A DNA stretch of 64,000 nt, from NCBI GenBank assembly GCA_030770535.1, contig JASVEC010000019.1, forward strand, positions 310,001 through 374,000, read 5' to 3'. The translations under genes were made by a program, and so were the position numbers. The DNA is from Batkoa obscura (lineage: Eukaryota; Entomophthoromycota; Entomophthoromycetes; Entomophthorales; Batkoaceae). This document shows positions 56,751 to 64,000 of the stretch, piece by piece (the stretch's first letter is position 1; the number at the start of each line of letters is the position of its first letter). A model generated the notes under the pieces. The model saw only the letters and a list, made by a program, of their open reading frames with translations, did no database searches and had not been told where the DNA came from.

Positions 56751-57674
56751 CTAATAACATTGTGCGTTACCAAGAGCCCCTTTGCAAGTAGTACCATCAG
56801 CACATGGGTTAGACCAAAGTGCTTTGTTGAAGCACATGGCAATTGTTGAACCATTGAGACAATACATTTTACCATCTTCACAAGTTGATGGATCCGGTTT
56901 TTGTGGGTTGCCAGTTGGCTCAGGTTTAGACTCAATTTGTGTTGCGGTGGAAGTTACTACTGGTTTAGTTTGGACCTCAGTTTGAGTTTGAGTTTGAGTT
57001 TGAGTTTGGGTCTGAGTAGTAGAAGGTTTAGGATCAGGTTTAGGATTTGGGTCAACATTAGATCCGTTTGGTGAAACAGTGATCATAGGTTGTTTGTCAA
57101 ATAAATCTTTACCATAATCATCTTTGAATCCTTCTGGGAATGTAGTATATCCAGGTAAGTTAGCAACTAACATTTGTGGTCCAGTGATCTTTCCATTGTT
57201 TGATCCTCCATTGATTTCAATATCCATACAATTCATATAATACTCACGATTACCGGTTCTGTTAATCCAAGTCCATGCTAAAGTAGCTTTCCCATTTGGT
57301 GCATCTTGTGGTAATGGCACTTGATAGTTTAATCCACCGGTTAAACAATTACCCATCACAGTTTTTAAGACAGCAAAGTTCTTATTATCATAAGTAATAG
57401 AAAACTGACAATGACCACCATTATGCATAGCACCTCCTCCTATTTTCACTGGAATAGAGCTTCCAGCATTAAATGATCCAGAAGTTGGTCCTGGGCCATA
57501 GCCTCTACATGGGAAACTAAATCGACCACCTAATGGTGAGGTCATATCATAGTCAACAGGTCCCTTATTACCAGCTAAGTGTCTAGAACGTCTTGGGGCG
57601 GGGCTGGTAACTTCCATATGTCCCAAAACAGTAGCAAAAGAGGCTAAAGCAATGATAGAATTTATAAGTTGCAT
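56751..57674 (-). CDS. AA11-type LPMO with CBM19-like domain, copy 3
   Basis: 307 residues, start at 57674 as for copy 1. Signal peptide MQLINSIIALASFATVLG, mature His1, brace His in GGGAMHNGGHCQF, axial Tyr in NREYYMNC. The linker is a pure Thr-Gln run (TTQTQTQTQTQTQTEVQT) encoded by a TTTGAG-type repeat at about 56981-57015. The C-terminal CBM19-like module is complete (CEDGKMYC...CADGTTCKGALGNAQCY). DNA identity with copies 1, 4 and 5 is very high through the core and about 100 bases upstream, including the TATA box at 57755-57762. Confidence 0.9.
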   Translation of the reverse strand: MQLINSIIALASFATVLGHMEVTSPAPRRSRHLAGNKGPVDYDMTSPLGGRFSFPCRGYGPGPTSGSFNAGSSIPVKIGGGAMHNGGHCQFSITYDNKNFAVLKTVMGNCLTGGLNYQVPLPQDAPNGKATLAWTWINRTGNREYYMNCMDIEINGGSNNGKITGPQMLVANLPGYTTFPEGFKDDYGKDLFDKQPMITVSPNGSNVDPNPKPDPKPSTTQTQTQTQTQTQTEVQTKPVVTSTATQIESKPEPTGNPQKPDPSTCEDGKMYCLNGSTIAMCFNKALWSNPCADGTTCKGALGNAQCY

Positions 57675-59206
57675 GATTAAAGTTGTATTGGTTTTAATTC
57701 TCACAGAGAAACAGAAATTGAACTTTGATAATGTATGATGTCCTTTTTTTATTGCTTATATACCATTCTGTCAAGTACCTTGTTGTACCATGGTTATGGT
57801 GTTAATAATTAACTCTAATAACTCAACTTAATTTTTGAGATTAAAATGTCATTAGTATAAATTATTCTTGGTAAGCCCCTTGTACTAATAAATTAATAAC
57901 TATCTAAATTATCGATTAAACTATTAAGAAAATTAATCTGATGTTCATCACTTAAGTAAATTTTAAATTACATGTCAACCAAAGTTAATGTTTATATTTA
58001 TAGTGCTATACCACTTTAGTAACAACTATAATTTTTAAATATTAAATTCGTTGCGTAAACCTCATTATTTTCACTAAAAGCAAGTTGGAGAATAATACCA
58101 AGATTCGCTGTAATGGTCGATTTGGAGACAATATATTGTAGAAAATATTAATAGTTTAATATATTTGATTTAAATAATAGTCAACGACGCAACTTTTAAT
58201 ATTAATATTCTAAGCATAGTCATAAACTATTTCTTTGAGATTTCAACTGAGCTATTTAATATTTTAATATACCAATAATGTAAAGTCGAGTATCAAATTC
58301 TAATCAAAATAAACAGGGACCTTATCAAAAAAATTATTTTCCAAAATCTAACATTGAAGATATTTTCTTTGGCTTCATCACTTTTTCTATATTTTAAGCG
58401 CTATTCAAAGTGGAAAAATTGCTAGTAAATTTCAAACATAAAAATACATCCCCGTTATTGGAGCCCATTTATTCTAAATTTATAAACTTAATTGATTGAC
58501 TCAATACTACAAGCTCTTTTATTTATTATAATTTCATTTGTTTTTTTGATATATCATATCATATCATATCTTGTAAAACCAAAACGTTCTTTTCTTTTAT
58601 AGATTTACTTGGACTTATACAATCAAGCTTAGAGAATTACAATACAATATATACAATTTCATTTTATTTTATTTATTTATTTTATTTATTTATTTTATTT
58701 TTTATTCTGTTCCATTGATTTCATTAACATTTTGTTTTATTTATTTACTACCATTACTTTTATTCAATATATTTACAGAGTGAAGTACAAATTTATAGGT
58801 ATGCAAAGCATTAAGGCTGTATTATCTATATTAAAAAACCAAAGATGAAATTTTCTAATGTGCTAAACAATTAGTATCTTTGTCAATTGAAAACAGTATA
58901 GTTAAAGTAGGTATATCCAAATTACTAATTATATGAGTGTATTAAAAAAAGCAAGATTTTCTATATTATATTTAAACAAAACATTGTTAACTAATATAAT
59001 AAAGAATGGGATGTTTCTTATCACCAATATCCTACTTATACATTCGAATTAGTAAATTAATATTGAATGCAGGAGTAAATTTATAAATTTAAATCATGTT
59101 TACTTAAAATGAAAAAAGACTATATTATGGATAAATACATTTTATTGATTTTGGATAAATTTGATTATCACAGATACATCAAATTTAAAGTGATTTTTTG
59201 TATAAT
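57675..59206. other. spacer between LPMO copies 3 and 4
   Basis: Starts with the conserved promoter block. Contains a short element at 58353-58455, a (ATATC)n tract at about 58551-58572 and a TTTTA-rich tract at about 58665-58700. Confidence 0.55.
58353..58455 (-). mobile_element. MITE-like element, degraded
   Basis: TTTGGCTTCATCACTTTTTC near start, TTTTAAGCGCTATTCAAAGTG core, ATACATCCCCGTTA end. Confidence 0.6.
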
Positions 59207-60136
59207 CTAATTACATTGTGCGTCGCCCAAAGTCCCTTTGCAGGTAGTACCATCAGCACATGGGTTAGACCAAAAAGTTTTATTGAAGCACATAGCAATT
59301 GTTGAACCATCAAGACAATACATTTTACCATTTTCACAAGTTGATGGATCCGGTTTTTGTGGGTTGCCAGTTGGCTCAGGTTTAGGTTCAATTTGTGTTG
59401 GAGTAGAAGTTACTACTGGTTTAGTTTGGACCTCAGTTTGAGTTTGACTTTGAGTCGAGGTTTGAGTTTGGGTCTGAGTAGTAGAAGGTTTAGAATCAGG
59501 TTTAGGATTTGGGTCAACATTAGATCCGTTTGGTGAAACAGTGATCATAGGTTGTTTGTCAAATAAATCTTTACCATAATCATCTTTGAATCCTTCTGGG
59601 AATGTAGTATATCCAGGTAAGTTAGCAACTAACATTTGTGGTCCAGTGATCTTTCCATTGTTTGATCCTCCATTGATTTCAATATCCATACAATTCATAT
59701 AATACTCACGATTACCGGTTCTGTTAATCCAAGTCCATGCTAAAGTAGCTTTTCCATTTGGTGCATCTTGTGGTAATGGCACTTGATAGTTTAATCCACC
59801 GGTTAAACAATTACCCATCACAGTTTTTAAGACAGCAAAGTTCTTATTATCATAAGTAATAGAAAACTGACAATGACCACCATTATGCATAGCACTTCCT
59901 CCTATCTTTATTGGAATAGAGCTTCCAGCATTAAATGATCCAGAGGATGGTCCTGGACCGTAACCTCTACATGGGAAACTAAATCGACCACCTAATGGTG
60001 AGGTCATATCATAGTCAACAGGTCCCTTATTACCAGCTAAATGTCTAGAACGTCTTGGGGCGGGGCTGGTAACTTCCATATGTCCCAAAACAGTAGCAAG
60101 AGAGGCTAAAGCAATGATAGAATTTATAAGTTGCAT
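59207..60136 (-). CDS. AA11-type LPMO with CBM19-like domain, copy 4
   Basis: 309 residues, start at 60136. Same signal peptide as copy 1 (MQLINSIIALASLATVLG), mature His1, brace His in GGSAMHNGGHCQF, axial Tyr in NREYYMNC. Linker TTQTQTQTSTQSQTQTEVQT. CBM19-like module CENGKMYC...CADGTTCKGTLGDAQCN, in which LDGSTIAMC replaces LNGSTIAMC as in copy 5. Differences from copy 1 are confined mostly to the linker, the module and the surface around the second His, so exchange of core sequence between copies is likely. Confidence 0.9.
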   Translation of the reverse strand: MQLINSIIALASLATVLGHMEVTSPAPRRSRHLAGNKGPVDYDMTSPLGGRFSFPCRGYGPGPSSGSFNAGSSIPIKIGGSAMHNGGHCQFSITYDNKNFAVLKTVMGNCLTGGLNYQVPLPQDAPNGKATLAWTWINRTGNREYYMNCMDIEINGGSNNGKITGPQMLVANLPGYTTFPEGFKDDYGKDLFDKQPMITVSPNGSNVDPNPKPDSKPSTTQTQTQTSTQSQTQTEVQTKPVVTSTPTQIEPKPEPTGNPQKPDPSTCENGKMYCLDGSTIAMCFNKTFWSNPCADGTTCKGTLGDAQCN

Positions 60137-62111
60137 GATTAAAGTTGTATTGGTTTTAATTCTCACAGAGAAACAGAAATTGAACTTTGATAATGTATGA
60201 TGTCCTTTTTTTATTGTTTATATACTATTCTGTCAAGTAGCTCATTGCACCACGACCATGAGATCAATAGTCACCTCTGACGACTCAAATTTATTTTAGT
60301 ACTAAGTTAATCATATTGCCATAAGCTATTCTTGGCAAGTTCCTTGTACTAATAAATTAAAAACTACCTAAATTATCAAATATTTTCAAGCCAAATTTTG
60401 AACATTTTATCAAATATTTTAGGGCATAAGTCGATGTGAAAATTTTTACCTACTAACATGCAATTTATTATTTTAATACTAACCTCAATCGTATAGCTTC
60501 AATATTAATTATATAAATCATGGTTTTACAAAAATCAAACTAAAGGATGGTGCTAAAGGGGCTCAATTCAACACCAATTATAAACCAATCATCCTAAAAA
60601 ACTATTGGTAAGTTCAGTATTCATTATATGAATATTCCTTTACATCAGGATTAATTTATATATTTTAAGCATATTCGTAAAGTATTATATTATTTCACCT
60701 TTAATTGAGCTATTTAATACTGTAATACATGGAGGTGAAAAATAGCCCAAACTTTTTAAAATTTTCTTTTTTTAGCAATATATTTTAACTAATAAAATAA
60801 AAACTTATGAGGCTAATAAAAAAATAGTTTAAAATTTCATAAGTGACTAGATTTTATCAAATGAAAAATATAAATTCAACTTCAAAGTTATTTTCCCACC
60901 TACTATATCGATTGCGCAAAAATGGAATCAAATTCTCTTAGAAAAGAATAGAAGTAGCATTGAATTGCTCCTTTTTTCAATAAAAAAATATTGCGTCACT
61001 GAAGTACAAAGCAATTAACTACATTGGCTCATAAGTATTGTGAGCTTTTTATTTACTCTATTCTTAAACTTTCTTTATTGTACTTTTCTCTCTGAAAAGG
61101 TAGGATAGCTCCTGTGTTTCTTTATAAATATAATTAAACTTTTTATACAAAGTAAAATAAGGAAATTAACTATAATACAACACTCTGTTTCCCTTTTGTA
61201 TTTTTATTGTAAATATGTATTTCGCTACTTTTACACGCTGTTTATAGAAGCAAAAAGTAAGGAATTTAATGATTATATATAAACTACTAAGGCTATGTTA
61301 TTTGAATGAGACAAGACGTGTAAAGACATTATGTATAAAAAAATCATAGATCAGGTAGCTGATTTCTTTATTAGTTTAAAATAACACAATTAGATTGAAT
61401 AGTCTAAAGTGGTTTTAATATGTGAGTTGCCTTTTTTGAATCGGTTTGTTCTAAGATGTTTTGTAAAAATATAAATATTTAGATGGAAAAGAATAGCTTA
61501 AATTTTAGTGCCTAAATCTATTTGTTAGGTTTTCTATATATCCTGTCGCGAAAATTTAACCCTAAGAGAAGTAATGTTTAGCTAAAATAGTAACTTTAAT
61601 TCTTAAGTTTTTTAACAAAGTGTTAATTTTTATCTAAAATCAATTTTTTGTGGGATGAGATTAGTTTTATTAGTGATTTTTTCAATTAAGACATTTTTCT
61701 GAGGAATATTGGTAATATTATGACAAGTAACTTTTATGTTGCAACCTGTCACCCTCACTATAAAGTTTTACAAATTTTTTCACTTCATGACAAGATATAC
61801 GAAAAAATATAATACAGAGATCAATATGAAAAACATGTTAGGTTGATTCTTTACACCCATGAGCTTAAACTCTTTATTGTTTCCCTAATATAGTAGATAA
61901 ACTTTGATACAAGTAAACAGTATGTTAGATATGTATATTCTAAAAATTTAATAAAACCAAATAAAAATTAATTAATAAGTTTAATTATTTAAATACATCT
62001 AAATCGAGTATTTATTAAAACGACAAAAATATATGAACGAGTTATGCCTTGTTGATTAAAAAGAATTGATAATCACAGATATATCAAATTTAAAATATTC
62101 AACTATAGTAT
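60137..62111. other. spacer between LPMO copies 4 and 5
   Basis: Promoter block of copy 4 (TATATAAA at 60217-60224 on minus) then about 1.8 kb without a gene or short element. Confidence 0.5.
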
Positions 62112-63122
62112 CTAATAACAATGTGCATCGCCTTGGGGCCCTTTGCAGGTAGTGCCATCAGCACATGGGTTAGACCAAAGTGCTTTGTTGAAGCACATGG
62201 CAATTGTTGAACCATCAAGACAATACATTTTACCATTTTCACAAGTTGATGGATCTGGTTTTTCTGGGTTGCCAGTTGGTTTTGGATTAGGCTTGACTTG
62301 CGTTGGGTATGGGGTTGCTGCTGGCTTGCTTTGATACTGAGGCTGTTTTTGTAGTCTGGTTTGATATTGAGGTTGCTGTGGTCTAATTTGAGTTTGGGTT
62401 TGGGCCCGTGTTTGAGTTTGAGTTTGAGTTTGAGTTTGAGTTGAAGTTTGAGTTTGGGTCTGAGTAGTAGAAGGTTTAGGATCAGGTTTAGGATTTGGGT
62501 CAACATTAGATCCGTTTGGTGAAACAGTGATCATAGGTTGTTTGTCAAATAAATCTTTACCATAATCATCTTTGAATCCTTCTGGGAATGTAGTATATCC
62601 AGGTAAGTTAGCAACTAACATTTGTGGTCCAGTGATCTTTCCATTGTTTGATCCTCCATTGATTTCAATATCCATACAATTCATATAATACTCACGATTA
62701 CCGGTTCTGTTAATCCAAGTCCATGCTAAAGTAGCTTTCCCATTTGGTGCATCTTGTGGTAATGGTACTTGATAGTTTAATCCACCGGTTAAACAATTAC
62801 CCATCACAGTTTTTAAGACAGCAAAGTTCTTATTATCATAAGTAATAGAAAACTGACAATGACCACCATTATGCATAGCACCTCCTCCTATTTTCACTGG
62901 AATAGAGCTTCCAGCATTAAATGATCCAGAAGTTGGTCCTGGGCCATAGCCTCTACATGGGAAACTAAATCGACCACCTAATGGTGAGGTCATATCATAG
63001 TCAACAGGTCCCTTATTACCAGCTAAGTGTCTAGAACGTCTTGGGGCGGGGCTGGTAACTTCCATATGTCCCAAAACAGTAGCAAAAGAGGCTAAAGCAA
63101 TGATAGAATTTATAAGTTGCAT
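62112..63122 (-). CDS. AA11-type LPMO with CBM19-like domain, copy 5 (long linker)
   Basis: 336 residues, start at 63122. Signal peptide MQLINSIIALASFATVLG, mature His1, brace His in GGGAMHNGGHCQF, axial Tyr in NREYYMNC, and a CBM19-like end (CENGKMYCLDGSTIAMC...CKGPQGDAHCY). It differs from the others in the linker, which is about 25-30 residues longer: a Thr-Gln run, then RPQQPQYQTRLQKQPQYQ-type Pro/Gln/Tyr repeats and PTQVKPNPKPTGNPE. A longer, Pro/Gln-rich linker would separate catalytic and binding domains further. The 5' flank loses similarity to the other copies about 60 bases before the ATG, yet a TATATAAA box remains at 63204-63211. Confidence 0.9.
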   Translation of the reverse strand: MQLINSIIALASFATVLGHMEVTSPAPRRSRHLAGNKGPVDYDMTSPLGGRFSFPCRGYGPGPTSGSFNAGSSIPVKIGGGAMHNGGHCQFSITYDNKNFAVLKTVMGNCLTGGLNYQVPLPQDAPNGKATLAWTWINRTGNREYYMNCMDIEINGGSNNGKITGPQMLVANLPGYTTFPEGFKDDYGKDLFDKQPMITVSPNGSNVDPNPKPDPKPSTTQTQTQTSTQTQTQTQTQTRAQTQTQIRPQQPQYQTRLQKQPQYQSKPAATPYPTQVKPNPKPTGNPEKPDPSTCENGKMYCLDGSTIAMCFNKALWSNPCADGTTCKGPQGDAHCY

Positions 63123-64000
63123 GATTAAAGTTGTATTGGTTTTAATTCTCACAGAGAAACAGAAATTGAACTTTGATAATGATTAAACACTCTTTTTCAT
63201 CACTTTATATAGTATTTCGTTAAGTACCTTGCTGTACCATAGTTATAGTGTTGATAATTAACTCTAATAACTAAAATATATTTGGGTGATTAAAATATTC
63301 ATGTTGGAATAAATTATTCTTTCTAGATTACTTGTTCTATTAAATTTTAGTTAACGGCAGTATAATAAAACAAGTTTAAGGTAGTATTTTATTAGTTTAG
63401 ATAAAAGCTGTACTAATGCTTTAGTTAAAGTGAAATAAACAACTATATATGTTATTGTTGAATTTAGTATTTAACATTCAATTGTAGCTCATTAAGTAAA
63501 TTAAATCTTAGCTACACCTAATCTTAATATTTTTACTAAAATCAAATTTAAGATTAAATCAAATATTCACTTTAAGGCCCAGTTCAAAACTATCCACCCT
63601 AAGTTGATTTCTAAATACATCCTAAAAATTCTAGCAAGTTCATTATATTTAGTCTAAAGGACAACCAAACGCGTATATTTCAGCATTGATATTTTATGAA
63701 TAGTCATTGCATACCATTTACCTAGATTTCAACTGAGTCCTTTATTACTATAGTAAATTAATGGCGTAAAGATAAGTATTAGATCATTATCAAAGACAAC
63801 ACAACAGGCAGTCAAAATTTTTGAGACTTCTAAAACCCATCAAATTTCATATTTGATAACTGAATCTAAAATAGCCCTAGCTAATTTATTGATTTATAAT
63901 ATCTCTTAACTTTCTTTATTGTATTTAAATCGCCTAATAGTAGAATGGTCATCTACTTTGTTTTTATTGTTAAGATTATTTAACTAAACTTTTGATATGA
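63123..64000. other. flank of LPMO copy 5, window end
   Basis: AT-rich. Parts resemble the spacers between the LPMO copies, so the tandem array may continue beyond the window. No gene seen. Confidence 0.4.

Overview
This is a eukaryotic, fungal window. The DNA is very AT-rich. Introns are short (about 45-60 bases, GT...AG), and intergenic spaces are long and repeat-laden. The gene set is fungal: Vti1-type SNARE, prefoldin subunit 4, an Hpc2/ubinuclein HIR subunit, a RasGEF, a P450, a DHA2 transporter and AA11-type chitin-active LPMOs. Trypsin-like secreted proteases together with AA11 and CBM19-like modules and extreme AT content suggest an early-diverging fungus of the Entomophthoromycotina (Conidiobolus-like) type. 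The lineage is an inference, not proven by the sequence.

Layout. 0-2.2 kb: a tiny secreted-peptide ORF and four copies of a ~105-bp inverted-repeat element. 2.2-11.8 kb: housekeeping and signalling genes (tandem-PH protein, RasGEF, class I glutamine amidotransferase with four exons), with no copies of the short element. 11.8-19.8 kb: a decayed zone holding an intron-containing tRNA, a 462-bp LTR-like repeat, a transposase relic and a P450 pseudogene split by a short element. 19.8-29 kb: secreted metalloprotease, prefoldin 4, Vti1 (seven exons), a catalytically altered isocitrate-lyase-like protein, and two head-to-head trypsin-like proteases (four exons each). 29-38 kb: two Gly/Ser/Tyr-rich secreted proteins with a CBM19-like tail, a ten-module Cys-rich secreted protein and an MFS transporter. 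39-49 kb: an EAF-like transcription-elongation gene plus three decayed paralogues interleaved with short elements and a second 462-bp repeat. 49-51 kb: Hpc2-like gene. 51.8-63.2 kb: five tandem AA11 LPMO genes on the minus strand, which may continue past the window.

Theme. Ten genes encode predicted secreted proteins: five LPMOs, two CBM19-tailed Gly-rich proteins, two trypsins and the metalloprotease. The Cys-module protein and the tiny peptide add to this secretome. Together they look like a chitin- and protein-rich substrate toolkit (arthropod cuticle or fungal wall), expanded by tandem duplication and sequence homogenisation.

Most notable: (1) the five-copy AA11 array with near-identical cores, variable Thr-Gln linkers and shared TATA promoters; (2) an isocitrate lyase homologue whose catalytic motif is replaced; (3) an apparently undescribed six-cysteine 'PECW' module repeated ten times; (4) a ~27-copy family of ~105-bp elements, one of which lies between the membrane anchor and catalytic body of a P450; (5) an EAF-like gene with a graveyard of paralogues. 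Exon boundaries were worked out by hand from splice signals, reading frame and family conservation.
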